Notes: generated from the sequence alone by a model not told the origin. DNA of 7,352 nt from Nitrososphaera sp. (GCA_025450475.1 JANWHJ010000070.1:1-7352), one strand, 5' to 3'; shown: positions 1 to 5,546, numbered from the stretch's first letter. Numbers and translations: made by a program.

Positions 1-180
1 CCTATTATGCCAGCGCAAGATACCGGAATTTGGATCGCGTATGGCATCGACGTATTTCTTGCCGGCCGACCTTTCAGAGGCGGCCACCTGCGTCAGATCA
101 AACCACTTGTGTTTGTTGAGGGCGACAACGAATTCCTGTCCCACTGCACCCGTGGCCCCGATGACTGCTACCTTGCGCAT
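1..180 (-). CDS. asd: Aspartate-semialdehyde dehydrogenase, N-terminal part (cut by window edge)
   Basis: Only the first 60 codons are in the window; the gene continues past base 1. The enzyme reduces aspartyl phosphate to aspartate semialdehyde with NADPH, the branch point to lysine, threonine and methionine, in the cytoplasm. The visible protein begins MRKVAVIGATGAVGQEF, which carries the GxTGxVG nucleotide-binding loop (residues 8-14) of the Rossmann fold at the position expected for this family, followed by the stretch VAASERSAGKKY typical of the archaeal/fungal-type enzyme. I chose the ATG at 178-180 because a weak TATA-like TTATTAG lies 28 bases upstream (205-211), as in leaderless genes elsewhere in the window. 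An in-frame ATG at 184-186 would add two residues. N-acetyl-glutamyl-phosphate reductase has a similar start but is a less good match. Confidence 0.85.
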   Translation of the reverse strand, partial: MRKVAVIGATGAVGQEFVVALNKHKWFDLTQVAASERSAGKKYVDAIRDPNSGILRWHNR

Positions 181-204
181 ATACATGCGAATTTGTGAAT
201 GGAA

Positions 205-211
205 CTAATAA
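205..211 (-). promoter_or_regulatory. Possible TATA box of asd
   Basis: On the minus strand the bases read TTATTAG, centred 28 bases before the ATG ending at 180. The spacing fits an archaeal TATA box with a transcript that starts at the start codon, but the match to a good box is weak. Confidence 0.35.
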
Positions 212-295
212 CCGTTGGCCCAAATCACTGATCTGAAGGACTCGGTGACTGAATTGAACATTCGAGCCAACAACTCCAAGAACTTATCAAAGCGT

Positions 296-320
296 CCTCC
301 AGTCTCCGAGCCTCTGGAGG
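296..320 (+). other. Hairpin followed by pyrimidine-rich run
   Basis: CCTCCAG (296-302) pairs perfectly with CTGGAGG (314-320) across an 11-base loop, and the next bases on the + strand read AATAGTTTTCTCTTCTT. The shape resembles a terminator or the end of a small RNA, but no + strand gene precedes it. Confidence 0.35.
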
Positions 321-527
321 AATAGTTTTCTCTTCTTGCATTCTGTGACAACCATGACGAACCTCGGGAACTGGTAGGCCTTGAGCAGCCTGTCCCTTTG
401 CAAGCCTGACCAGGGAGGGGCTTTCGGCTATGTTTCTGTCGGAATGGCGTTGGGGAATGATGCGTGACTGTTTGTTGCCTCTTGCTGCCGTATTTGCATC
501 CGAAAAGTTTCAGCCAGCTGGCAGCTG

Positions 528-545
528 CATGCAAGAATCATGCAA
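528..545 (+). repeat. Direct repeat CATGCAA, two copies one helical turn apart
   Basis: CATGCAA occurs at 528-534 and 539-545, an 11-base period. The reverse complement of its core, TTGCAT, also occurs at 494-499 and 336-341. The pair ends 16 bases before the TATA box at 562, where an archaeal activator or a B-recognition-element neighbour could bind. The words are short and may be chance. Confidence 0.35.
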
Positions 546-561
546 TGGAGCAAAAACACTC

Positions 562-569
562 TAAATATA
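562..569 (+). promoter_or_regulatory. TATA box of the cobalamin operon
   Basis: TAAATATA is centred about 27 bases before the ATG at 593. This is the spacing at which archaeal TBP/TFB would place the transcription start on or next to the A of that ATG, giving a leaderless operon mRNA. The box lies inside the longer open frame, which argues against starts at 464 or 545. Confidence 0.65.
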
Positions 570-592
570 GCTCATGCTATCAAGCGTTTGGA

Positions 593-1669
593 ATGGGGAA
601 AGAGATTGTTAGCAAGGGCACGAGTGTCTGCTCCCATGGTGGTGTCCACTCTGTTGATCCAAAACTCGTGAAGGTCGATTGCAGCTCCAGCGTCAACCCT
701 CTTGGCACTCCAAAAAAGGCAATAGCAACAATTCAAAGGAATGCCAAGTCGCTTGCCCAGTTGTACCCAGACCCGGAAAGCTGCGAGTTAAAGAAAAGTC
801 TGTCGCGCTATTTGGGAATAGACCAAGAATGGATAATTGTTGGAAGCGGCGCAATAGAAATCATCTACTGGTTTGCCCGGATGTTTGCAAAAAGCCGTGT
901 AGTGATCCCGGCGCCAACTTTTTGCGAATACGAGCTTGCGTCACACAAGGCAGGCGCAGGAGTAACGCTTGTTCCACTGCATGATTTTGAGCTTAGTGCT
1001 GATGAAATAATTGAAAAGGCAAAAGGGGCCGACGCGGTGTTTCTCTGTAACCCAAACAACCCGACTGGGATGCTTGCCACTAAGCAAACAAGAAAGATAA
1101 TCGAAAGCGTCGACAGCTCGACAAAGATTCTACTTGACGAATGTTTCATCGAGCTCGTCGACACCCCTGATGCCAACAGCATGATTGGCAGGATAAGGGA
1201 ATTTGACAACCTCGTGATCTTGCGTTCTTTGACAAAGTCGTTCGGGCTTGCCGGCCTGAGGGTAGGCTACAGCGTGTGCAATCCTGCTCTTGGTAACAAG
1301 CTGTCCGCCTTCAAGATCCCCTGGAACGTGAATGGTTTTGCGCAGGCAGCTGGCGTCGCGGCCCTTGCAGACAAAAAGCACATGCCAAGGGCAAGGACAA
1401 TTGTCAGGAAAGAGCGGAAATACTTGCACGACAGTATCCTCAAGCTAAAGTCATTCCGCCCTTCAAGATCAGATGCAAATTATTTCCTCGTCCGCCTGCA
1501 AAGCAGAAATTCTGCACAGTTCAGAAATGAGCTCCTTAGAAAGACAGGCGTGCTTGTCAGGGACTGCAGCACGTTCTCTGGCATGGGTTCACAGCATGTC
1601 AGAATTGCAGTTAAGGCGCGCAAGGAAAACCTTCGCTTACTAAAAGCGCTGGAGAGCTTTGATGGCTAA
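593..1669 (+). CDS. cobD: L-threonine-phosphate decarboxylase-like PLP enzyme (CobD/CobC type)
   Basis: This fold-type I PLP enzyme probably decarboxylates L-threonine-O-3-phosphate to (R)-1-amino-2-propanol phosphate, the linker that CbiB attaches to cobyric acid. The 358-residue protein matches the usual length. Early residues SHGG (14-17) and SSVNPLG (32-38) resemble CobD starts. NPNNPTG (153-159) and Asp182 (LLDECFIEL) contact the cofactor; SLTKSFGLAGLRVGY (212-226) holds the PLP lysine Lys215 and Arg223; Arg337 (VRIAVK) is the expected carboxylate/phosphate-binding arginine. Histidinol-phosphate aminotransferase (HisC) is the close relative and main alternative; the four cobalamin genes that follow decide the call. 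The open frame extends upstream to 464, with another ATG at 545, but a TATA box at 562-569 sits 27 bases before the ATG at 593, so I chose that start. The gene overlaps the next by 8 bases. Confidence 0.87.
   Translation: MGKEIVSKGTSVCSHGGVHSVDPKLVKVDCSSSVNPLGTPKKAIATIQRNAKSLAQLYPDPESCELKKSLSRYLGIDQEWIIVGSGAIEIIYWFARMFAKSRVVIPAPTFCEYELASHKAGAGVTLVPLHDFELSADEIIEKAKGADAVFLCNPNNPTGMLATKQTRKIIESVDSSTKILLDECFIELVDTPDANSMIGRIREFDNLVILRSLTKSFGLAGLRVGYSVCNPALGNKLSAFKIPWNVNGFAQAAGVAALADKKHMPRARTIVRKERKYLHDSILKLKSFRPSRSDANYFLVRLQSRNSAQFRNELLRKTGVLVRDCSTFSGMGSQHVRIAVKARKENLRLLKALESFDG
1651..1656 (+). promoter_or_regulatory. Shine-Dalgarno-like site of cobQ
   Basis: GGAGAG ends five bases (its GGAG core seven bases) before the ATG at 1662, inside the 3' end of cobD. 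It favours the ATG at 1662 over the TTG at 1659. Confidence 0.6.
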
Positions 1670-2513
1670 GAAAGCAAAGCTGATAATGGTGCAGGGCACT
1701 TCGTCCGGCGCCGGCAAGAGTACCATAGTAATTGGCATGTGCAGGATGCTTTCAGATAAGGGCTATAGGGTGGCGCCGTTCAAGGCGCAGAACATGTCGT
1801 CCAATTTTTTCGCCACTGCGGGCGGCTCCAAGATGGCGTTGGTGCAGGCAATACAGGCAGTGGCCTCAAGGAAGGAGCCGGATCCTAGGATGAACCCGAT
1901 CCTGCTGAAGCCGCTGGGCGAATACAGGAGCATGGTGTTCCTCAATGGCCGGTTCTACTCGGAAATGCATGCAAAGGAGTATTATGAGAAGTTCGTGATG
2001 CAGCTGGGTTTTACGACTGCGCTGAATGCACTTGACAGCCTTAGAAGCGAAAACGACATAGTTGTGATCGAGGGCGCGGGTTCGCCTTCAGAGATCAATA
2101 TCGCGAAATATGACATTGCTAACATGGTGCTTGCACAAAGGGTGGGTGCACCCGTTATAATCGTCGCGGACATTGAGCGGGGTGGCTGCTTTGCGAGCAT
2201 TGTAGGCACGATGCAGCTGCTAAAGCCGGTACACAGGAGCCTTGTCAGGGGATTTCTTATAAACAAGTTCAGGGGTGACATCACTCTGCTCGCGCCGGCC
2301 ATTACGGAAGTGCGGAAGATGACAAAGAAAATGATACTCGGAGTCATCCCAAAAATAGAGTTCAACTTGCCCGAAGAGGATTCGCTCATGGGGAGCGTGG
2401 CTGGCAAGGCAGAGATCCCGCGAGAGGCATGGAATCGGCAGATCGACCTTGTTGCAAAGGCCATAAATGAGAGCGCCGACATGAATAGGATATCGGAGGT
2501 CATTGGGCTATAG
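1662..2513 (+). CDS. cobQ: Cobyric acid synthase, ATPase domain only (CobQ/CbiP-type, no glutaminase domain)
   Basis: CobQ/CbiP amidates side chains b, d, e and g of adenosylcobyrinic a,c-diamide to give adenosylcobyric acid, using ATP and ammonia from glutamine. The 283-residue protein has the whole N-terminal domain: P-loop GTSSGAGKST (12-21), PFKAQNMSSN (39-48), MNPILLKP (77-84), VVIEGAGSPSEIN (134-146), DIANM (151-155), VADIERGG (168-175) and INKFRGD (200-206). IEGAGSPSEIN separates it from CobB/CbiA and dethiobiotin synthetase. Family members are usually near 480-500 residues, with a C-terminal class I amidotransferase domain holding a catalytic Cys and His. Here only about 40 residues follow LPEEDS (236-241), and the stop codon touches the start of cbiB, so the domain is cleanly absent. 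An in-frame TTG at 1659 is possible, but GGAG at 1651 favours the ATG at 1662. Confidence 0.85.
   Translation: MAKKAKLIMVQGTSSGAGKSTIVIGMCRMLSDKGYRVAPFKAQNMSSNFFATAGGSKMALVQAIQAVASRKEPDPRMNPILLKPLGEYRSMVFLNGRFYSEMHAKEYYEKFVMQLGFTTALNALDSLRSENDIVVIEGAGSPSEINIAKYDIANMVLAQRVGAPVIIVADIERGGCFASIVGTMQLLKPVHRSLVRGFLINKFRGDITLLAPAITEVRKMTKKMILGVIPKIEFNLPEEDSLMGSVAGKAEIPREAWNRQIDLVAKAINESADMNRISEVIGL
2495..2500 (+). promoter_or_regulatory. Shine-Dalgarno-like site of cbiB
   Basis: GGAGGT near the 3' end of cobQ is the best anti-SD match here, but it lies 13 bases before the ATG at 2514, longer than ideal. Because cobQ's TAG directly abuts that ATG, re-initiation by the same ribosome is an alternative. 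Confidence 0.45.
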
Positions 2514-3473
2514 ATGCTGGCATTCCTTGCGGCGCTTGCCACCGGCATTGGCGCTGACTGGCTGTTTGGCGATCCGCCGAACAAGTACCACCCGGTGGCG
2601 TGGCTTGGCAGGCTAATTGATTATTGGGTGCCACTGCTCAAGGGAGGAGCAGAAAAGGCCAAGGGCGCAACGTTTGCCGTTTCGCTTGTCATCACAGTAG
2701 CTTTAGCAATTCATTTTATGATGTTTGCAAGCATGTTTTTTGCCGGCATTGTCGCGCTGGCTGTAACATCTGGACTAATATTGAAAATCACGATAGCATT
2801 GAGAGGCATGGAATGCCACGCCAGGGCAATAATGTCCTGCCTTGAAAATGACAACCTGCCAGGCGCCAGGCAGAACCTGTCAATGATAGTAAGGAGAAGG
2901 ACCGACGACCTTGACGAGCAGCATATCCTTTCTGCGACAATCGAATGCGTAAGCGAAAGCACGGTAGACGGGATAACAGCACCCTTACTCTATTATTCGC
3001 TTTTTGGGCCGGCAGGAGCGTTTGCCTACAGGACGATTAATACGCTTGATTCTATGCTGGGCTACAAGGACGACTATTTTAGAGAGATAGGATGGATGTC
3101 GGCAAGACTCGACACTTTGGCGAACTATGTCCCCGCGAGGATAACCGCTTTTTTGATGATCGTTTCGGCCAAGATGCTTGGCGCGGACTGGAAGAATTCG
3201 CTCAGCATACTCCAGCGCGACCACACCAAGACATTCAGCCCTAACGCAGGTTACCCAATGGCCACTATGGCAGGCGCACTTCGGGTCCGGCTTGAAAAGA
3301 TAGATCACTACTCGCTTGGTGACGAGCAGGAGCAGGCGTCGGTTCAGAAGTGTAGAGCGGCGATCTCGATAATGAAGCTGACGACTCTCCTTTTCTGCTT
3401 CTGCGTCTCCGCCCCGATTATTTCAATCCTGTATGTTGCTGGTTGGTGGAGGCTTGTCCTTGGCATCCCTTAG
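2514..3473 (+). CDS. cbiB: Adenosylcobinamide-phosphate synthase CbiB
   Basis: This integral membrane enzyme (the CobD of aerobic-pathway naming) joins aminopropanol phosphate to the f side chain of adenosylcobyric acid. Its 319 residues match the family length. Signature segments are ADWLFGDPPNKYHPVAWLG (14-32), ESTVDGITAPLLYY (148-161), FAYRTINTLDSMLGYKD (170-186), SARLDTLANYVPARIT (196-211) and FSPNAGYPMATMAGALRVRL (241-260). Hydrophobic stretches at about 1-13, 52-92, 208-222 and 287-310 are likely membrane segments. The first codon follows the cobQ stop with no gap, and the 3' end overlaps the cobS frame. Its amine substrate should come from the first gene of the operon and its cobyric acid from the second, so substrate supply and use are coded together. 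The call is firm. Confidence 0.95.
   Translation: MLAFLAALATGIGADWLFGDPPNKYHPVAWLGRLIDYWVPLLKGGAEKAKGATFAVSLVITVALAIHFMMFASMFFAGIVALAVTSGLILKITIALRGMECHARAIMSCLENDNLPGARQNLSMIVRRRTDDLDEQHILSATIECVSESTVDGITAPLLYYSLFGPAGAFAYRTINTLDSMLGYKDDYFREIGWMSARLDTLANYVPARITAFLMIVSAKMLGADWKNSLSILQRDHTKTFSPNAGYPMATMAGALRVRLEKIDHYSLGDEQEQASVQKCRAAISIMKLTTLLFCFCVSAPIISILYVAGWWRLVLGIP
3448..3452 (+). promoter_or_regulatory. Shine-Dalgarno site that decides the cobS start
   Basis: GGAGG lies seven bases before the TTG at 3460, ideal spacing. The in-frame ATG at 3433 has no such site upstream. Confidence 0.5.
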
Positions 3474-4233
3474 GCCTGTGCAATCTGTGCTTGCGTTCCT
3501 GACCATATTGCCGGCCGGCAGGCAGAACCACGATATCCACTATGTTGCTAGAAACATGTACCTATTTCCGATAGGTGGATTGGCCATAGGCGCCATAGTC
3601 GGCGCGATGGCGATTGGGATCTCCCCATTCCTGCATCCCCTGCTTGTCGGGCTCCTGGTCACCGGGGCGCTGGTGATAATCACCGGCGTCCACCACACCG
3701 ACGCGCTGGCTGATCTTGCAGACGGGTTGATGACCAAGGGCGGTAAAGCTGTAAAGCGTAAGGCGATGCTTGATCCTGCAGTTGGCTCAGCTGGCGTAGC
3801 CGCGTTAGTCATGTACTTTGCAGGCATGATCATCGTATTTAATACTGGATTTTCGTCAGGGCTGGCCATTTTCACTAGCATTATAGCTGCCGAAGTAATT
3901 GCCAAGTATGTCATGGTGCTCCTCGCAAACAGGGGTCTGTCGGCGTGGGAAGGATTTAGCTCGCCTTTCACCGCAGCCATGAAGGACAGGCGCAAGATAG
4001 CGGCTGCCACCGGTATCATGCTTGCGATAGTGTGGCTTGTCAGCAGCTACGTCGGACTGATCGCGCTGGGAGTTTCGCTTGTTATTGCAGGATTGTTGAA
4101 ATTCGTCTCTGGCAAGAGCTTTGGCGGTATATCAGGCGACGTTCTGGGGGCGTCGAATGAATTAACTAGACTGTCGTCGCTTATCGTTCTGTCGTCGTTG
4201 CCAACACTTCCTCTGGTGACGACAATTTTTTGA
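3460..4233 (+). CDS. cobS: Adenosylcobinamide-GDP ribazoletransferase (cobalamin synthase) CobS
   Basis: CobS is the membrane enzyme that joins adenosylcobinamide-GDP to alpha-ribazole phosphate, completing the nucleotide loop. From the TTG at 3460 the protein has 257 residues, the usual size. It begins close to the conserved FLTILP (12-17). The metal/diphosphate motif HxDxLADxxDGL is present as HHTDALADLADGLM (78-91, acidic residues Asp81, Asp85, Asp88), with Ala where many members have Gly. LDPAVGSAGV (104-113) and GGISGDVLGASNELTR (222-237) are two further family signatures, and several hydrophobic helices fill the rest. I preferred TTG 3460 because GGAGG lies seven bases upstream and it fits the family N terminus; an ATG at 3433 would add nine residues. 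It overlaps cbiB by 14 bases (41 with the longer start) and cobY by four. Confidence 0.93.
   Translation: MASLRPVQSVLAFLTILPAGRQNHDIHYVARNMYLFPIGGLAIGAIVGAMAIGISPFLHPLLVGLLVTGALVIITGVHHTDALADLADGLMTKGGKAVKRKAMLDPAVGSAGVAALVMYFAGMIIVFNTGFSSGLAIFTSIIAAEVIAKYVMVLLANRGLSAWEGFSSPFTAAMKDRRKIAAATGIMLAIVWLVSSYVGLIALGVSLVIAGLLKFVSGKSFGGISGDVLGASNELTRLSSLIVLSSLPTLPLVTTIF
4215..4219 (+). promoter_or_regulatory. Shine-Dalgarno-like site of cobY
   Basis: GGTGA, complementary to the 16S tail, lies ten bases before the TTG at 4230. It supports initiation at that TTG, which protein alignment also demands. Confidence 0.45.
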
Positions 4234-4823
4234 TAGCTGCCATAATGTGCGGCGGTAAGGCTACAAGAATGCAGGGGGACATGGAAAAGCCGCTGCTCAA
4301 AGTAGGTAATGTAGCAATGATAGAGCGTGTAGTGTCCGCGCTAGCCGGCTCTCGCAGATTTGAACGCATTGTTGCGGCAGCATCGCCCAGTACTCCAAAA
4401 ACTAGAGGATTCCTGAAATCTAAAGGGATTGAAGTCATTGAGACGGCTGGCGCTGGCTACCCACAGGACTTGTCCCGCCTTCTGTTGAGGTTAAGGCCTG
4501 AAAAGGTCATGGTAGTGCCTGCGGACGTTCCGCTTCTGGACGCGCAGGCCGTCGGCGGCATTGTTGATGCCGCCGACGGCAAGCAAGAGGCGGCCGTTTC
4601 AATTGTGCTTGAAAAAGAGTTCGTGAAAAACATTGGCATCAAGCCTAGCGTGGTGTTTGGCCGGTATTGTCACTCTGGCGTTACCGTTTTTGACACCGCC
4701 AGAATTGCTAGCTTAGCGGTGCAGGAGCGCTATATGGTGATGAACAAGGAAGAAATCGCGCTCAATGTCAACACAAAAGAAGAGCTGAAGCTGGCGGAAA
4801 GACTACTGGTCCAGCGCGCCTAG
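4230..4823 (+). CDS. cobY: GTP:adenosylcobinamide-phosphate guanylyltransferase CobY (archaeal type)
   Basis: CobY transfers GMP from GTP to adenosylcobinamide phosphate, making the adenosylcobinamide-GDP used by CobS. It is the archaeal, non-homologous replacement for bacterial CobU. The 197 residues match the roughly 196-residue methanogen enzyme in length and motifs: nucleotide-binding GGKATRM (8-14), EKPLLKV (19-25), SPSTPKT (52-58), ETAGAGYPQDL (71-81), VPADVPLL (96-103) and the C-terminal NVNTKEELKLAE (179-190). SPSTPKT and NVNTKEELKLAE separate it from MobA and sugar-phosphate nucleotidyltransferases of the same fold. The start must be the TTG at 4230: the next ATG (4245) would remove the first beta strand and leave the loop almost bare. 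TTG and the cobS stop share four bases (TTGA), implying translational coupling. Its last 21 bases overlap rps27e, which faces it. Confidence 0.92.
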   Translation: MIAAIMCGGKATRMQGDMEKPLLKVGNVAMIERVVSALAGSRRFERIVAAASPSTPKTRGFLKSKGIEVIETAGAGYPQDLSRLLLRLRPEKVMVVPADVPLLDAQAVGGIVDAADGKQEAAVSIVLEKEFVKNIGIKPSVVFGRYCHSGVTVFDTARIASLAVQERYMVMNKEEIALNVNTKEELKLAERLLVQRA

Positions 4824-5003
4824 CGTCTTTCCAAGGATGCTGGCAAGGCTTCCGGACTTTTCGGCCAAGAGCTCCCCACACGACTTACAGTTGATGTTCG
4901 TAGTAGAATGCGAGAAAACTATAGCTTTTTCACCGCACTTTCCGCACTGCACTGACAGGAAAGAGCTCCTCGGCTTTGGTATCATGATACTTTCTCGTCT
5001 CAA
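4803..5003 (-). CDS. rps27e: Ribosomal protein S27e (eS27)
   Basis: This small-subunit ribosomal protein of archaea and eukaryotes has 66 residues here. Its zinc ribbon uses Cys20, Cys23, Cys39 and Cys42 (CGKC ... CKSC), with the family segment VFSHSTTNINC (29-39) between the pairs and LAEKSG (46-51) after them. The start is the TTG at 5001-5003: a GGAG site (5011-5014) lies seven bases upstream, and the residues MRRESIMIPKPRSSF resemble the N terminus I expect from related archaeal proteins. A downstream ATG (codon 7, ending at 4985) would give 60 residues and has no such site. It follows rpl44e with a one-base gap, so the two are co-transcribed. Its 3' end overlaps cobY tail to tail by 21 bases, leaving no space for a separate terminator. 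Confidence 0.92.
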   Translation of the reverse strand: MRRESIMIPKPRSSFLSVQCGKCGEKAIVFSHSTTNINCKSCGELLAEKSGSLASILGKTLGALDQ

Positions 5004-5004
5004 G

Positions 5005-5277
5005 TTATATCTCCAGCTTCCGAATCCTCATACCTTGCTTCATCGTCTTATACTGACAGGTCTTGCAGGTGTAGCGTAAGGTCATTTTCTTAGTGGTCTT
5101 AGCAGTCCTTTTTAGCTCGGGGAATTTCTGGCCGCCATAGCCTTTCTTGTCTTCGGCGTGCCTGCGAGCGCCCTCTGCCACCTTTCGGTCCTTGCCCTTC
5201 TTGTACAAGGCGACAGCTTGGACCGTGTGGGTCTTACATCTTGGGCAGAACTTGCGCATCTCCTTCTGCATCTTCAT
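5005..5277 (-). CDS. rpl44e: Ribosomal protein L44e (eL42)
   Basis: This is a large-subunit ribosomal protein of archaea and eukaryotes that sits near the E site. The 90-residue protein has the N-terminal zinc pair CPRC (Cys11, Cys14) and the C-terminal pair CKTC (Cys71, Cys74), the basic middle with GYGGQKFPELKR (46-57), and the near-invariant end GMRIRKLEI (82-90). The start MKMQKE at 5275-5277 matches the family (commonly MKMPKE) and lies about 29 bases from a TATA-like TTAAATTA, so the mRNA may have almost no leader. The open frame extends 27 codons upstream, but that part is not conserved and covers the promoter. It is the first gene of a two-gene ribosomal operon with rps27e, an arrangement widespread in archaea. 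Confidence 0.95.
   Translation of the reverse strand: MKMQKEMRKFCPRCKTHTVQAVALYKKGKDRKVAEGARRHAEDKKGYGGQKFPELKRTAKTTKKMTLRYTCKTCQYKTMKQGMRIRKLEI
5011..5014 (-). promoter_or_regulatory. Shine-Dalgarno site of rps27e within rpl44e
   Basis: GGAG on the minus strand, formed by the last Leu-Glu codons of rpl44e, is seven bases before the TTG start at 5003. It is the reason for choosing the TTG over the ATG 18 bases downstream. Confidence 0.5.
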
Positions 5278-5302
5278 ATAGCTACCTGATGCTCGGAGAG
5301 GG

Positions 5303-5310
5303 TAATTTAA
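5303..5310 (-). promoter_or_regulatory. TATA box of the rpl44e-rps27e operon
   Basis: TTAAATTA on the minus strand is centred about 29 bases before the ATG at 5277. It lies in a 117-base intergenic region shared with the divergent promoter of the small membrane gene at 5395. Confidence 0.5.
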
Positions 5311-5361
5311 TGTATATCCGCGTCTGCATGGATATCTTGGAGGTCCCGCAAACAGCAAATC

Positions 5362-5368
5362 TAATATA
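5362..5368 (+). promoter_or_regulatory. TATA box of the 41-residue membrane protein gene
   Basis: TAATATA is centred 30 bases before the ATG at 5395, so transcription should start only a few bases before that codon. The box and its spacing are the main support for the small gene. Confidence 0.55.
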
Positions 5369-5394
5369 CCAAGACTGACAACCCCTCCGGTAGT

Positions 5395-5520
5395 ATGTTC
5401 GAATCACTGTTACAGCAATCAATAGACGCGGCTGCTTTCCCTGTATGGATACCCCTGACTTTTGGACTTGTGGTAGGGTTGGCATACGTGATTGCCTCGA
5501 GCATGAGGCGTCGTCGCTAA
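5395..5520 (+). CDS. Small single-span membrane protein, 41 residues, unknown function
   Basis: I do not recognise this protein. It starts MFESLLQQSIDAAAFPV, continues with one strongly hydrophobic stretch (about residues 15-37, including two Pro, one Trp and several Gly) and ends MRRRR before the stop. By the positive-inside rule the C terminus should face the cytoplasm and the short amphipathic N terminus the outside. Three things support it as a real gene: a TATA box 30 bases before the ATG, a hairpin at the stop codon followed by a T-rich run, and a membrane-plus-basic-tail layout unlikely by chance. It is divergent from rpl44e. Small subunits of respiratory or translocation complexes (for example a Sec61-beta-like anchor) have this shape, but no motif ties it to any. 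It is easily missed by gene callers because of its length. Confidence 0.65.
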   Translation: MFESLLQQSIDAAAFPVWIPLTFGLVVGLAYVIASSMRRRR

Positions 5521-5546
5521 GGCGACTGACCTCTTTTTACTTTTTA
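5513..5546 (+). terminator. Hairpin plus T-rich run after the small membrane gene
   Basis: GTCGC (5513-5517) pairs with GCGAC (5522-5526) around a TAAG loop that contains the stop codon, and CTCTTTTTACTTTTTAT follows at 5531-5547. T-runs are the main archaeal termination signal; the five-base stem may add to it. The second T-run also serves as the only TATA-like element before the next gene. Confidence 0.5.

Larger units (their letters stand above)
187..592. other. About 400 bases without a convincing gene
   Basis: Open frames exist here on both strands (minus strand 534-205; an upstream extension of the next gene from 464), but their translations are rich in Ser, Arg and Cys with no recognisable domain. 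What I can see is a hairpin at 296-320 followed by a pyrimidine-rich run, further short complementary segments around 400-422, repeated ATGCAA words near 494-545, and promoter elements at the two ends. I searched by eye for a B12-box riboswitch, RNase P RNA, SRP RNA, 5S rRNA, tRNA and C/D-box guide RNA and found no convincing conserved core. It could hold an unrecognised small RNA. Confidence 0.5.

Noticed and set aside
7..198. Plus-strand frame of 63 residues at the left edge
   Set aside because: It is the shadow of the asd coding sequence on the minus strand, whose Rossmann GATGAVG motif is clear.
205..534. Minus-strand open frame of 109 residues
   Set aside because: The translation is low-complexity in Ser and Arg, has no recognisable domain, and covers both the asd promoter and the hairpin. 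It reads like a chance frame, though it cannot be fully excluded.
464..592. Upstream extension of the first cobalamin gene (starts at 464 or 545)
   Set aside because: The extra residues have no counterpart in CobD/CobC proteins, and a TATA box at 562-569 lies inside the extension at the right distance for the ATG at 593.
187..592. Cobalamin riboswitch before the B12 operon
   Set aside because: No B12-box or the conserved core words were found on the + strand, and the operon mRNA appears to start at the ATG.
1662..2513. CobQ-type protein as a frameshifted pseudogene
   Set aside because: The ATPase domain is intact, the stop is directly joined to cbiB, and no glutaminase-like sequence is present in other frames, so clean domain absence fits better.
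1982..2584. Long minus-strand frame of 200 residues antisense to cobQ
   Set aside because: Its Ser/Met/Ile-rich translation is the usual shadow of a GC-biased coding strand; the plus-strand protein is clearly CobQ-like.
3540..4019. Minus-strand frame of 159 residues antisense to cobS
   Set aside because: Shadow of the hydrophobic CobS coding strand; it has no domain or start signal.
4837..5079. Plus-strand frame of 80 residues across the ribosomal genes
   Set aside because: It lies antisense to rps27e and rpl44e, which have full zinc motifs; the plus-strand translation has no features.
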